The notes under the pieces: model-generated | Database searches by the model: none | What the model was told of the DNA's origin: nothing | What the model saw: only the letters and a program-made list of their open reading frames with translations | Position numbers and translations under genes: made by a program | Part shown: positions 35,515 to 44,437 of the stretch, piece by piece | Layout: every line of letters begins with the position of its first letter | How positions within the stretch are numbered: the first letter of the stretch is position 1 | NCBI RefSeq assembly: GCF_020400585.1 | Contig: NZ_JAINVF010000012.1 | Span: forward strand, 153,660 to 217,659 | Length of the DNA stretch: 64,000 nucleotides | Direction: 5' to 3' | DNA from: Streptomyces sp. NK08204 | GTDB taxonomy: Bacteria; Actinomycetota; Actinomycetes; Streptomycetales; Streptomycetaceae

Positions 35515-35864
35515 AGAGGCGGACGAGCATGCCGTACCACGTCGTCAACAGCTCCGACCAATGGGTGGAGGACCCCCGGTCCCCGTACGCCAAGGCGCTC
35601 GTCATCAGCTTCGATCGGTGGCCCGGCCAGCCCGGTCGGTGAGCCGGTATCTTCCTGCACGTCAACGGCAGCGGAGCCACGGCCGGTCGCGTGTCGGTGC
35701 CGCGCACCACCACGGACCGGATCATGGCCCGGAACCGGCCCGGCGCCCACCCCCGCATCCCCATCGGCTGACGAAGTCTGCGCGGCACGGAAGCTGTGAC
35801 ACTTCCGTGAGCCGTGACGCTGATGTCCCTGGGGGCTGCGGGATAGGGCACGTCGTGTCCCGCC
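35515..35864. other. Intergenic region with one doubtful small ORF
   Basis: This 350-bp gap between two sigma genes holds a 37-codon frame at 35529-35642 (starts MPYHVVNSSDQWVED), whose start is 14 bases after the ECF41 stop. It has normal-looking amino-acid use but no strong ribosome site, and may be the remnant of a gene. I see no clear hairpin or promoter box. Confidence 0.35.
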
Positions 35865-36602
35865 GTGGGGATTCGCCGGGGATTGCTACGAGCGCGAGCA
35901 CAGGTCCGACGAGGGGCACGTGCTCGGCATGGACGAGGACGGTTCTTGGGCCACGGAGGGGAACCCGGCCGCCGGCAGGCGTACGACGGGGAGCTGGGCG
36001 CGGCCGTCGCGCGGGCCCAGGACGGTGACGAGACCGCCTTCGCGGTCGCCTACCGGATCGTGCAGCCCGGCATGCTCGGCTATCTGCACGGCCTCGTCGG
36101 TGAGGACGCCGAGGACGTGGCCTCCGACGCCTGGCTGCAGATCGCCCGGGATCTGGGGAGGTTCAAGGGCGACGGCGCCGGCTTCCGCGGCTGGACCGCC
36201 ACCATCGCCCGGCACCGGGCCCTGGATCACCTGCGCAGACAGCGGGTACGGCCCCGGACGGGCACGCTCGAGCAGGACGTGCTGGAGCTGCCCGGACAGC
36301 ACGGCACGTACGAGCAGGCCCAGGAGTCCCTCTCCACCGCCCGCGCCCTGGAACTGGTCCGGGGGCTGCCGCGCGACCAGGCCGAGGCCGTGCTCCTCCG
36401 GGTGGTCGTCGGTCTCGACGGCCCCGCCGCCGCGCGGGTCCTCGGCAAGCGCCCAGGCGCGGTCCGTACGGCCGCGCACCGCGGGCTGAAACGTCTCTCC
36501 AGGCAGCTGGGCATCCGGACCGCCGCAGAGCAGGGTGCGGAGCGGGGCGTGGACGGCGGCGTGACGGGCGAGGCTCCCGGGACGTCGCAGGAGTCGGCAT
36601 GA
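35865..36602 (+). CDS. ECF-type sigma factor (first of a paralogous pair)
   Basis: A sigma-70 family factor of up to 245 residues. Region 2 contains DGDETAFAVAYRIVQPGMLGYL then AEDVASDAWLQIARDL; region 4 contains LPRDQAEAVLLRVVVGLDG and GKRPGAVRTAAHRGLKRL, the DNA-binding helix pair. The start is uncertain: GTG 35865 gives an Arg-rich extension, while TTG 35946 behind GAGGAC gives an N-terminus closer to the paralogue at 37367. Its stop overlaps an ATG (ATGA at 36599), as expected for a coupled anti-sigma gene, but that frame closes after 18 codons. Confidence 0.85.
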   Translation: MGIRRGLLRARAQVRRGARARHGRGRFLGHGGEPGRRQAYDGELGAAVARAQDGDETAFAVAYRIVQPGMLGYLHGLVGEDAEDVASDAWLQIARDLGRFKGDGAGFRGWTATIARHRALDHLRRQRVRPRTGTLEQDVLELPGQHGTYEQAQESLSTARALELVRGLPRDQAEAVLLRVVVGLDGPAAARVLGKRPGAVRTAAHRGLKRLSRQLGIRTAAEQGAERGVDGGVTGEAPGTSQESA

Positions 36603-37010
36603 ACGGTGAACGGCGACGGCCGGCCTCGGACACCCCCGGAACGCGGAGCGGCTGAGGGCCGTACGAACCAAGAAGCCGGACACAGTGGCCGGCTCGGGGG
36701 CTTCCGGCGACCGGCGGACGGGCCGCAGGGGCACGGGAACGGGCAGGGGCGAGCGGGAGCGTGACGGCCGGCTGTGAGAGCCGGGGGAGCGCCTGGCCGT
36801 GGCCGCACGTCGCCGGCGCACACCAGGCGCGTACCCGGCGCCGGGACCACCGGCGGATCGGCGATCCCCGCCGGTCGCCCACCCAGGAGCCGGTACCGGC
36901 CCCCGCCCTGGACGCCACGGTCTGGCGGCGGCTCGTCCTTGCCGCGGGCGGCGGGGAGCAGGCCGCCGCCCACTGCGCCGAGCAAGCGGTGCGTGCGCGG
37001 GGCGGAACGC
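36599..37010 (+). pseudogene. Possible decayed membrane/anti-sigma partner of the first ECF gene
   Basis: An ATG overlapping the sigma stop codon opens a frame that ends after 18 codons (at 36655). Further on, codons 36902-36985 in another frame read ALDATVWRRLVLAAGGG...HC. This resembles ELDAVRRRSLESLAGGS...YC in the partner protein encoded at 38029-39165. No continuous frame links the two, so the partner appears lost or scrambled. The rest of the gap to 37366 shows no gene I can support. Similarity is by eye and short, so this is tentative. Confidence 0.3.
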
Positions 37011-37366
37011 CGACGAAGGACGCGACACCGCCAACGGCAGCAACAGCAGTACGAGCGGCAAGGGGTACGGTGTGGCGGATCGGAGCCATCGGCGAGGCCG
37101 TTCGTGCGGCCACTCGCCCGCCCCTTCGATGCCGAGACGACAGCCGGGGCCGCCACCCCCCACAGGAGAGGCCCCGGCCGTCGCGCGGCACGGGCCGCGC
37201 GGCGGCCCGTACTCTCTTCAGCGCCGCACACGCGTTTTCTGTCACACCCCGTCGGCATCCGATTGCGTCACGAGTTAGTTGCATCTTCTATCGACGTGGA
37301 CGAGCGGCGGTTTGACGCCGTAACGTGCCTTTCGCGCCGACCGAACACGGGCGTAGAGGGAGTCAG

Positions 37367-38029
37367 GTGCTGGGGGACGACGCGGAGCTGACCGCCGCGG
37401 TGCGATCGGCGCAGGACGGGGACGAGACCGCGTTCCGTACTGTTTATCGCGCGGTGCACCCACGGCTGCTCGGCTATGTGCGCACACTGGTCGGTGATCC
37501 GGACGCCGAGGACGTCGCGTCCGAGGCATGGTTGCAGATCGCCCGCGATCTGGACCGGTTCGACGGCGACGCCGACCGCTTCCGCGGCTGGGCCGCCCGG
37601 ATCGCCCGCAACCGTGCCCTGGACCACATACGCATGCGCGGCCGCCGCCCCGCGATAGGCGGCGACGAGACGGAGCTGACCGGCCGGGCCGCCGAGTCCG
37701 ACACCGCGGGCGAGGCCATCGAGGCCCTCACCACCGACCGCACCCTCTCCCTCATCGCGCGGCTCCCGCAGGACCAGGCCGAGGCGGTCGTCCTGCGCGT
37801 GGTGGTGGGACTCGACGCCAAGACCGCCGCGGACACGCTCGGCAAGCGCGCGGGCGCCGTACGCACCGCCGCGCACCGCGGGCTGAAACGGCTCGCGGAA
37901 CTCCTCGGCGACGATCCGGAATCCTCGGGTGTGCTCGACGCACTCCCGCCCCAGCGTGAACCAAGCCGCGGCGCGGCGACGTCCGTGAGTGTGACGCATA
38001 CGCGAGCACGGACGCAGAAGGACATGTGA
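37367..38029 (+). CDS. ECF-type sigma factor (second of a paralogous pair)
   Basis: A 220-residue ECF sigma factor. GTG 37367 follows GAGGGAG. Region 2 has DGDETAFRTVYRAVHPRLLGYV and AEDVASEAWLQIARDLDRF; region 4 has LPQDQAEAVVLRVVVGLD and GKRAGAVRTAAHRGLKRL. These are nearly the same blocks as in the sigma gene 765 bp upstream, so the two arose by duplication. It ends TGATG over the start of a membrane protein likely to act as its anti-sigma or sensor partner. Confidence 0.9.
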   Translation: MLGDDAELTAAVRSAQDGDETAFRTVYRAVHPRLLGYVRTLVGDPDAEDVASEAWLQIARDLDRFDGDADRFRGWAARIARNRALDHIRMRGRRPAIGGDETELTGRAAESDTAGEAIEALTTDRTLSLIARLPQDQAEAVVLRVVVGLDAKTAADTLGKRAGAVRTAAHRGLKRLAELLGDDPESSGVLDALPPQREPSRGAATSVSVTHTRARTQKDM

Positions 38030-39165
38030 TGGCCGACGAGCACTACAAGTGGCTGAACCGTGAGACGGCCGAACGGCTGCTGCGCGGGGAGCCGCTGGAC
38101 GAAGCCGTCGACGCCGCCGCCCGTGACCAGGCCGAACGTCTCTCCGAGGCGCTCGGCGCCCTGTCCGTGCAGGCGGCCCCCACCACCGGCGAACTCCCCG
38201 GCGAGCAGGCCGCGCTGGCCGCGTTCCGCAAGGCCCGCGAGGCCGCCGAGGCCGAGCGGACCGCCGCCGCCCTGGCCGATGGCTCCCCTGGCCGGCGCTC
38301 CGCCGTGCCTGCGCCCGGCGTCGGCGAGGGCACGGTCCGCAGCGGCACCCGCGCCCGAACCGGAACTCCGGCCCGCACCCGCCCCCGCTCCGGCCGGCCC
38401 CACTGGGCCCGCCCGGTGCGGCTGGCGCTCGCCGCGGCGCTGGCCGCGGGCACGCTCGGCGGGGTCGCCGTGGCCGCCGGGACCGGGGTGCTGCCCGTGC
38501 CGTTCGGCGGCGGCCGGCCCGGCCCCGCCTCCTCGACCTCCACGGCCCAGGGTCCCGACCGCCTGCTCGCCTCGACGTCCCCGCGGGCCACCGCGGGCAG
38601 CGGCGCCCCCTCCGGCACGCCCGACGCCGGCACGGGCGGAGCGGACCGCGACGGCACCGGCCGCACCTCCGGAACCCACAAGGGCACCGGCCAGAGCGCA
38701 GGGGGCGCCGACCAGGGCGTCTCCGGCGCCGTCAAGCCTTCCGGGACCGCCGGCACCTGGTGGCGCGACGCCGGTGCCGCCTGCCGTGACATCCGCGACG
38801 GCAAGGAGCTGGACGCCGTCCGCAGGCGCAGCCTCGAGAGCCTGGCGGGCGGCTCGACTCGTGTGAGCAGCTACTGCAAGGCCCTGTTGGCCGCGGACGA
38901 TGCCTCCGCCGGTGCTTCCGGCAAGGACAGTGACAAGAGCGGCACCGGCTCCGACGGCGGCGGCAAGGGCGACGGGAACGGCCAGAGCGGTGACGACGAG
39001 AGCCACCCCGGCCGGCGCGGTGACGACAAGGGCAGGGGCGGCGGCAAGGACCGGCACCTGAGCGGGGTCGCGCCGACCCCCTCGGCCCTCGCCCCGAGCC
39101 GCCACGCACGGACCGTCGACGCCTCGCCGACGCCGTCGCCGAGCCGGTCCTCCCGCACACGCTGA
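38029..39165 (+). CDS. Single-pass membrane protein coupled to the ECF sigma gene (putative anti-sigma)
   Basis: A 378-residue protein whose ATG overlaps the sigma stop. The cytoplasmic N-terminal part (MADEHYKWLNRETAERLL, about residues 1-125) is helical. One membrane helix follows (VRLALAAALAAGTLGGVAVAAG, about 127-148). The external part is long and Gly/Ser/Thr/Asp-rich, with a conserved-looking ACRDIRDGKELDAVRRRSLESLAGG...YC block, then low complexity. The topology and coupling fit an anti-sigma regulator, but there is no ZAS His-Cys motif, so the mechanism is inferred only from position. Confidence 0.8.
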   Translation: MADEHYKWLNRETAERLLRGEPLDEAVDAAARDQAERLSEALGALSVQAAPTTGELPGEQAALAAFRKAREAAEAERTAAALADGSPGRRSAVPAPGVGEGTVRSGTRARTGTPARTRPRSGRPHWARPVRLALAAALAAGTLGGVAVAAGTGVLPVPFGGGRPGPASSTSTAQGPDRLLASTSPRATAGSGAPSGTPDAGTGGADRDGTGRTSGTHKGTGQSAGGADQGVSGAVKPSGTAGTWWRDAGAACRDIRDGKELDAVRRRSLESLAGGSTRVSSYCKALLAADDASAGASGKDSDKSGTGSDGGGKGDGNGQSGDDESHPGRRGDDKGRGGGKDRHLSGVAPTPSALAPSRHARTVDASPTPSPSRSSRTR

Positions 39166-39341
39166 CCTGCGTTCCCACGCCTTCCGATGTGCCTTGCCGA
39201 GGGGTCTTCGGGCCCGGCGAAAAATTTCTTCGCTCAAGGTGTGACGTTTTCGGAGCCCGCGACGCAGTACTGAGTGAGCCGACTGGTCATCGGCCGTCGC
39301 ACTGAGCCGGGGTTCCCCCCGTACCCGAGGCTCGTGCACAT

Positions 39342-39380
39342 GGCGCGGGCGGGACACGTTCCCCCGGTCCCGCCCGCGCC
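39342..39380. terminator. Perfect 14-bp hairpin between convergent genes
   Basis: GGCGCGGGCGGGAC (39342-39355) is exactly complementary to GTCCCGCCCGCGCC (39367-39380) with an 11-base loop, between the genes ending at 39165 and 39416. Confidence 0.88.
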
Positions 39381-39415
39381 CCGCATCTCCCCCAGGGACG
39401 CTCGTCGGCAGACCC

Positions 39416-40234
39416 TCACCAGGAGATGACGACTTTGTCGCCCACCCGTACCTGCGCGAACAACCGGGCGATCGCCGTCTCGTCCCGCACGTTCACGCAT
39501 CCGTGCGAGCCGCCCGCGTAGCCGCGCGCCGCGAAGTCGTACGAATAGTGCACCGCCTCCCCGCCGCTGAAGAACATCGCGTACGGCATCGGCGAGTGGT
39601 AGAGCGTCGACACATGGTGCCGTGACTTCCAGTAGACCTGGAACACACCCTCGCGGGTGGGGGTGTACTGCGTGCCGAAGCGCACGGACATCGTCGACAG
39701 CGTCCGTCCGTCCACCATCCAGCGCAGTGTCCGGCTGGTCTTGCTGATGCACAGCACCCGCCCGCTCAGACAGCGCACATCGGGCGCGGCTGCCGGCTGG
39801 CCGCCCATCAGATACAGCTCCCAGCGGCCCGGCGGACGCGTCATCGCCAGCAGCCGCCGCCAGGTCACCGTGTCCGTCTGCCCCGTACGCGGCAGCCCGC
39901 GCTTGCCCTGGAAGCCCTTGACGGCCCGCTCGGTCAGATCGTCGTACGACCCCGTCGGTCCGTCGAACAGCCAGCCCACCTGCCGCAGCCGCGCCTGCAG
40001 CTCCCGCACCCCGGTTCCGCTGTCACCCCGAGACCACAGCACCCGGGGTGCGGGTGCGGCCGGCGGCTGCTGGGCCGTACGGGTGGGACCGGCAGCGTGG
40101 CTCCCCGGGGTCCGGAGCCGCGCGGATGCCGGGGGCCTGCCGTCTGCGGGCGCGGGCTGCACGGTGCAGCCGCAGAGGGCGGCGAGCGCGGCGGCCGAGG
40201 CGAGTACGGCGGCGAGTCTGCCCGTGATCCTCAT
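39416..40234 (-). CDS. L,D-transpeptidase with peptidoglycan-binding domain, lipoprotein
   Basis: A 272-residue wall enzyme. The hydrophobic N-terminus ends in the lipobox LCGC, so it is likely anchored to the membrane. A PG_binding_1 repeat (SGTGVRELQARLRQVGWLFDG...GFQGKRGLPRTG) precedes the YkuD catalytic domain, which carries SHGCVNVRD with the catalytic Cys and upstream HYSYDFAARGYAGG. Such enzymes form 3-3 cross-links or attach proteins to peptidoglycan. The ATG at 40234 starts the signal; a GTG slightly upstream is possible. It is divergent from the mutase gene, with 87 bp between. Confidence 0.92.
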   Translation of the reverse strand: MRITGRLAAVLASAAALAALCGCTVQPAPADGRPPASARLRTPGSHAAGPTRTAQQPPAAPAPRVLWSRGDSGTGVRELQARLRQVGWLFDGPTGSYDDLTERAVKGFQGKRGLPRTGQTDTVTWRRLLAMTRPPGRWELYLMGGQPAAAPDVRCLSGRVLCISKTSRTLRWMVDGRTLSTMSVRFGTQYTPTREGVFQVYWKSRHHVSTLYHSPMPYAMFFSGGEAVHYSYDFAARGYAGGSHGCVNVRDETAIARLFAQVRVGDKVVISW

Positions 40235-40321
40235 GCCGGGGATGCTTCCCAGCGTGACCGCCGCCGAACTACAGGGCATGGTGAGGGGGGATACGACGTA
40301 CTGCGTACTGCGGAGGCATCC

Positions 40322-41902
40322 ATGACGCGTGAGTCGGAGTCGGGACTGCCGATCGAGCCGGTCTACGGGCCGCAGGCCCTGGAGACCTGGGACCCGGACG
40401 CGAAACTGGGCGAACCGGGGGCGTACCCCTTCACCCGGGGGGTCTACTCCAGCATGTACACGGGCCGCCCCTGGACCATGCGCCAGTACGCCGGCTTCGG
40501 CACGGCGGCCGAGTCCAACGCCCGCTACCGGCAGCTGATCGCCCACGGCACCACGGGCCTGTCGGTGGCCTTCGACCTGCCCACCCAGATGGGCCACGAC
40601 TCCGACGCACCCCTCGCGCACGGCGAGGTCGGCAAGGTGGGCGTGGCGATCGACTCGGTCGAGGACATGCGGGTGCTGTTCGACGGCATCCCGCTGGACC
40701 AGGTCTCCACCTCGATGACGATCAACGCCCCGGCCGCACTGCTGCTGCTCCTGTACCAGCTGGTGGCGGAGGAACAGGGAGTGAGCGCCGACCGGCTGAC
40801 GGGCACGATCCAGAACGACGTGCTGAAGGAGTACATCGCGCGCGGGACGTACATCTTCCCGCCGAAGCCGTCGCTGCGTCTGACCGCGGACATCTTCAGG
40901 TACTGCACCGCCGAGATCCCGAAGTGGAACACGATCTCGATCTCCGGCTACCACATGGCGGAGGCGGGCGCGTCCCCCGCGCAGGAGATCGCCTTCACCC
41001 TCGCCGACGGCATCGAGTACGTCCGTACGGCGGTGGCGGCGGGCATGGACGTGGACGACTTCGCACCCCGACTGTCCTTCTTCTTCGTGGCCCGTACGAC
41101 GCTGCTGGAGGAGGTCGCCAAGTTCCGCGCGGCACGGCGGATCTGGGCCCGCGTGATGCGGGAGGAGTTCGGCGCGCGGAATCCGAAGTCGCTGATGCTG
41201 CGCTTCCACACCCAGACGGCCGGGGTCCAGCTGACGGCCCAGCAGCCGGAGGTGAACCTGGTCAGGGTGGCCGTGCAAGCCCTGGCGGCCGTGCTCGGCG
41301 GCACCCAGTCCCTGCACACCAACTCCTTCGACGAGGCGATCGCCCTGCCGACGGACAGGAGCGCGCGGCTCGCGCTGCGCACCCAGCAGGTGCTGGCGTA
41401 CGAGACGGACGTGACGGCGACGGTGGACCCGTTCGCGGGCTCCTACGCCGTCGAGAGCCTCACGGATGCCGTGGAGGAGGCCGCCCTGGACCTGATGCGG
41501 CGGGTGGAGGACCTGGGCGGGGCGGTCGCGGCGATCGAGCGGGGCTTCCAGAAGGCCGAGATCGAGCGGAACGCCTACCGCATCGCCCAGGAGACGGACT
41601 CCGGGGAGCGGGTGGTGGTCGGCGTCAACCGCTTCCGGCTCGACGAGGAGGAGCCCTACCAGCCGCTGCGCGTGGACCCGGCGATCGAGGCGCGGCAGGC
41701 GGAACGGCTCGCGAAGCTGCGCGCCGGACGGGACCAGGGGGCGGTGGACGCGGCACTGACCCGCCTCAAGGAGGCCGCGCAGGGCGAGGACAACGTGCTG
41801 TACCCGATGAAGGAGGCGCTGCGGGCACAGGCGACCGTGGGGGAGGTGTGCAACGCGCTCCGGGAGGTGTGGAGCAGCTACGAGCCGAGCGATGCCTTCT
41901 GA
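40322..41902 (+). CDS. Acyl-CoA mutase large subunit (methylmalonyl-CoA mutase family)
   Basis: A 526-residue B12-dependent mutase catalytic chain. The ATG at 40322 begins MTRESESGLPIEPVYGP. Family blocks: YPFTRGVYSSMY then RQYAGFGTAAESNARYR, GLSVAFDLPTQMGHDSD, TGTIQNDVLKEYIARGTYIFPP, FHTQTAGVQLTAQQP, and LHTNSFDEAIALPTD. The chain stops after the TIM barrel and linker, so the cobalamin-binding domain must come from a separate small subunit not in this window. Methylmalonyl, isobutyryl or another acyl-CoA is possible; I would not choose without structural residues aligned. Confidence 0.93.
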   Translation: MTRESESGLPIEPVYGPQALETWDPDAKLGEPGAYPFTRGVYSSMYTGRPWTMRQYAGFGTAAESNARYRQLIAHGTTGLSVAFDLPTQMGHDSDAPLAHGEVGKVGVAIDSVEDMRVLFDGIPLDQVSTSMTINAPAALLLLLYQLVAEEQGVSADRLTGTIQNDVLKEYIARGTYIFPPKPSLRLTADIFRYCTAEIPKWNTISISGYHMAEAGASPAQEIAFTLADGIEYVRTAVAAGMDVDDFAPRLSFFFVARTTLLEEVAKFRAARRIWARVMREEFGARNPKSLMLRFHTQTAGVQLTAQQPEVNLVRVAVQALAAVLGGTQSLHTNSFDEAIALPTDRSARLALRTQQVLAYETDVTATVDPFAGSYAVESLTDAVEEAALDLMRRVEDLGGAVAAIERGFQKAEIERNAYRIAQETDSGERVVVGVNRFRLDEEEPYQPLRVDPAIEARQAERLAKLRAGRDQGAVDAALTRLKEAAQGEDNVLYPMKEALRAQATVGEVCNALREVWSSYEPSDAF

Positions 41903-41929
41903 GTCCGCGTTCTGGGCACCGACGCCAGG

Positions 41930-41951
41930 GTGTCGTACCCGCGTGCGACAC
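41930..41951 (+). promoter_or_regulatory. Inverted repeat just upstream of the LysE-type exporter
   Basis: GTGTCG (41930-41935) is mirrored by CGACAC (41946-41951), ending 8 bases before the ATG at 41960. It could be an operator or the end of a leaderless promoter. There is no regulator gene beside it. Confidence 0.35.
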
Positions 41952-41959
41952 TCCCTCTC

Positions 41960-42613
41960 ATGTTCGGCGTCATCGATCTCCCCACCTACCTGGCAGGTCT
42001 CGCCCTCATCGTCCTGCTGCCAGGCCCCAACTCGCTGTACGTGCTGTCCGTGGCCGCCCGCCGCGGAGTGCGGGCCGGGTACACCGCCGCCGCCGGCGTC
42101 TGGTGCGGGGACACCGTGCTGATGACGCTGTCCGCGGCCGGGGTCGCCTCGCTGCTGAAGGCCAACGCCGTGCTGTTCGGGATCGTGAAGTACGCCGGTG
42201 CCGGATATCTGAGCTGGCTGGCGGTGGGGATGCTGCGCGCCGCCTGGCAGATGTGGCGCACCAGGCGGGAGCCTGCCGCCGACGAGGGCGGTCCGGCCGC
42301 CGCTGCCACCGACGAGCGGCCCTTCCGGCGCGCCTTCGTCGTCAGCCTCTTCAACCCCAAGGCGATCCTGTTCTTCGTCGCCTTCTTCGTGCAGTTCGTG
42401 GACCCGGGCTACGCCTACCCGGCGCTGTCCTTCGCCGTCCTCGGCACCTTCGCGCAGCTGGCCAGCGTCCTCTACCTGAGCGCGCTGATATTCGGCGGCA
42501 CCCGCCTGGCCGCCGCCTTCCGCCGCCGCAAGCGGCTGTCGGCGACGGCCACGACGGCGGCGGGTGCGCTGTTCCTCGGCTTCGCGGTGAAGCTGTCGAT
42601 GGCGGGCGCGTAG
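41960..42613 (+). CDS. LysE/RhtB-family amino-acid exporter (LeuE-like)
   Basis: A 217-residue inner-membrane exporter. The signature LIVLLPGPNSLYVLSVAARRGVRAGY lies at the N-terminus, followed by GVWCGDTVLM and later RRAFVVSLFNPKAILFFVAFF, the conserved NPK turn. Six membrane segments are predicted. The family exports amino acids such as leucine, lysine or homoserine; resemblance to LeuE is by overall pattern. It follows the mutase gene by 57 bp, so read-through is possible. Its stop is only 9 bp from the end of the convergent protease gene. Confidence 0.9.
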   Translation: MFGVIDLPTYLAGLALIVLLPGPNSLYVLSVAARRGVRAGYTAAAGVWCGDTVLMTLSAAGVASLLKANAVLFGIVKYAGAGYLSWLAVGMLRAAWQMWRTRREPAADEGGPAAAATDERPFRRAFVVSLFNPKAILFFVAFFVQFVDPGYAYPALSFAVLGTFAQLASVLYLSALIFGGTRLAAAFRRRKRLSATATTAAGALFLGFAVKLSMAGA

Positions 42614-42622
42614 GCCAAAGGA

Positions 42623-43723
42623 TCAGAAGACTTCCATCCCGTACCAGGCCAGGGCCTCGTTGACCGGCTGGTAGTAGCTGAAGCACTCGCTGTCGTTGGA
42701 ACCGGACAGCAGACCCAGCGCGGCGTCTTGGGCGTAGAGCGGTCCACCGCTGTCGCCGTGATTGCGGCAGATGCTCGCGACGTCCATGCCGGTGACCGTC
42801 ATACCGTCGGTGTAGTTGATGGTCTGGTTCTTGAGACCGAGCTCGCCGCAGCCGTATCCGCTGCGGTAACCGGAGGCGCACACGGTCTCGTAGACCTTGC
42901 TGTCGCGCGAGTAGGTGATGTCCTGGGACACGCCGTTCGCGCCTTCGACGTTGCCGTAGTACGTCACATTTGCGTTGTAGGCCCGGACAAGGCCGAAGTC
43001 GTTCCCGTTGGCGACGTTGTGCCCGGTGGTGTAGCCGATGTAAGTTCCATCGGACTTCCGCCAGTCTGTCCCGGACGTGTTGGTGCAGTGGCCTGCGGTG
43101 AGAAACGCCTTGTAGCTCGAATCCGTCTTACTGCGTACGGTGAAACCGTAGGAGCACGAGACCACACCATTCTCGATGTAGTCCCCGCCGTTGATGGCCC
43201 CCGCTGTCCGCTCGGTCCTACCCGTCATGCGTACGACACGAGCGGCCTTGCCGTAGGGCGCGACGAACTTCTTCAGTGCCGCGAAGTCGTCGGCCTTGAC
43301 CGTGCTGTCCGCGCGGACCACCACCTGGTTGGCAGGGATGTCCACGCCCCACATGGTCCCGGGAGTTCGGAAGCCGGCGTCGAGCTTGGTCTTGATGCCA
43401 TTCAGGTAGGCGGTGTCGTAGGCCACCCGCCGTGGGATGGCGCCGGCGTCCTTCACCGCCTGCGCGGTCTTGTCGTCGGTGACGGTGACGACGAACCGAC
43501 GTCTGGTGCGGTCGAGATAGATACCGGCGGTGTGGGATATGCCAAGACGGTCGGCGAGCTTCTGGCTCGCGTCGCCGCTCGGGCCTCCGGCCACCGGGAC
43601 GTCATGCGTCTGCCGAGCGGCCGGCTCGGTGTGGGCGCTCGCTTCGGGCGCCACGGTCAGCGCAGCGCCGAGAAGGGAGACGGCCACCAGGGTCTTACCG
43701 GTGGAAGCGAGCATCCTGGACAT
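42623..43723 (-). CDS. Secreted trypsin-fold serine protease (S1, streptogrisin/alpha-lytic type)
   Basis: A 366-residue preproenzyme. The ATG at 43723 has AAGGA nine bases upstream. The signal peptide covers about residues 1-33 (ending ASAH). A propeptide of about 150 residues follows, with VTVTDDKTAQAVKDAGA-type repeats. The mature protease has the catalytic His in TAGHC, Asp in NDFGLV and Ser in GDSGGPL, and paired Cys residues for disulfides. Substrate preference is not readable. It is divergently placed from nothing upstream but shares orientation with a lectin gene 90 bp away. Confidence 0.92.
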   Translation of the reverse strand: MSRMLASTGKTLVAVSLLGAALTVAPEASAHTEPAARQTHDVPVAGGPSGDASQKLADRLGISHTAGIYLDRTRRRFVVTVTDDKTAQAVKDAGAIPRRVAYDTAYLNGIKTKLDAGFRTPGTMWGVDIPANQVVVRADSTVKADDFAALKKFVAPYGKAARVVRMTGRTERTAGAINGGDYIENGVVSCSYGFTVRSKTDSSYKAFLTAGHCTNTSGTDWRKSDGTYIGYTTGHNVANGNDFGLVRAYNANVTYYGNVEGANGVSQDITYSRDSKVYETVCASGYRSGYGCGELGLKNQTINYTDGMTVTGMDVASICRNHGDSGGPLYAQDAALGLLSGSNDSECFSYYQPVNEALAWYGMEVF

Positions 43724-43763
43724 GCATGCGGTCCTTACGTCGAATGGGTGGAACTGGACGAAC

Positions 43764-43803
43764 GGCTGGTGCTCGGAGGTTGTCCAACCCCCGAGCACCA
43801 GCC
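43764..43803 (-). terminator. Hairpin terminator after the ricin-type lectin gene
   Basis: A perfect 13-bp stem (GGCTGGTGCTCGG with CCGAGCACCAGCC) lies 11 bases past the lectin stop codon. The 14-base loop itself contains a small GGTTG/CAACC stem. Confidence 0.88.
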
Positions 43804-43813
43804 GCTTGGTCCG

Positions 43814-44305
43814 TCAGACGGTCCTGCCGGTCCAGTGGTAGTAGGAGATGTCCACCTGGCCCAGGTCGGTGGAGTAGACGGCGTCCTTGACGTCACTCGT
43901 CCTCAAGTAACCGTCGTTCGTCGTGCCGAGCTCGTTGAACAGCTCCTTGTAGGAAGCGTCGTAGTACCACCACTGACCGGCGGCCCCGGTGCTGCAGTCG
44001 CTCATCCAGACCGCATTGGTGTTCGTCTTGTTGTCGGTCATCAGACACCGGCCGGTCTCGCGGTTCTTGAGCTGGAGGTAGCCGTTGTGGCCGCTGCCCA
44101 CCCAGTCCCACTGCTGGCGGTTCCAGCCCTGGCAGTAGGTGGCGTAAGCCGATCCGCTGTCGCCGGCGGTCAGACAGGTGCCGAACCGCTCGTTCTGGAA
44201 CGTCCAGTAGGTGGGTGTCGCCTGGGCGGAGGCCGGGAACATGAGGCCCGCGCCGGCGGCGAGGGTGCTGACGGCGGTGACGGCCGCGAGACGGAGTTTC
44301 TTCAC
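43814..44305 (-). CDS. Secreted ricin-type beta-trefoil lectin
   Basis: A 163-residue secreted carbohydrate-binding protein. GTG 44305 follows AGGAAGAGG at 5 bases. The signal peptide (VKKLRLAAVTAVSTLAAGAGL) cleaves near AQATP. The mature chain is a single beta-trefoil with QxW-type repeats (RQQWDWVG, GQWWYY) and four Cys residues in CLTAG...YCQG and RCLM...SDCS pairs. No enzyme domain is attached. Carbohydrate binding is by family. It sits next to the protease gene and upstream of two AraC regulators on the same strand. Confidence 0.88.
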   Translation of the reverse strand: MKKLRLAAVTAVSTLAAGAGLMFPASAQATPTYWTFQNERFGTCLTAGDSGSAYATYCQGWNRQQWDWVGSGHNGYLQLKNRETGRCLMTDNKTNTNAVWMSDCSTGAAGQWWYYDASYKELFNELGTTNDGYLRTSDVKDAVYSTDLGQVDISYYHWTGRTV

Positions 44306-44437
44306 CAGAACCTCTTCCTGAGTGCTGCCAGTGGAGAGCTCGGAGGGCAGCGGTCCCGCGGGTGTGGGGTGCCGGTGCCGTCCGGATGAACAGCGTGCCA
44401 AGCCAGCGCGGTTGAGGCCTTGGCGGTCAGAGCACAC

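Noticed and set aside
36774..37391. A 205-codon plus-strand frame before the second ECF gene.
   Set aside because: Pro/Arg-rich, runs into the sigma gene promoter and has no ribosome site; only a short block in a neighbouring frame resembles a real protein.
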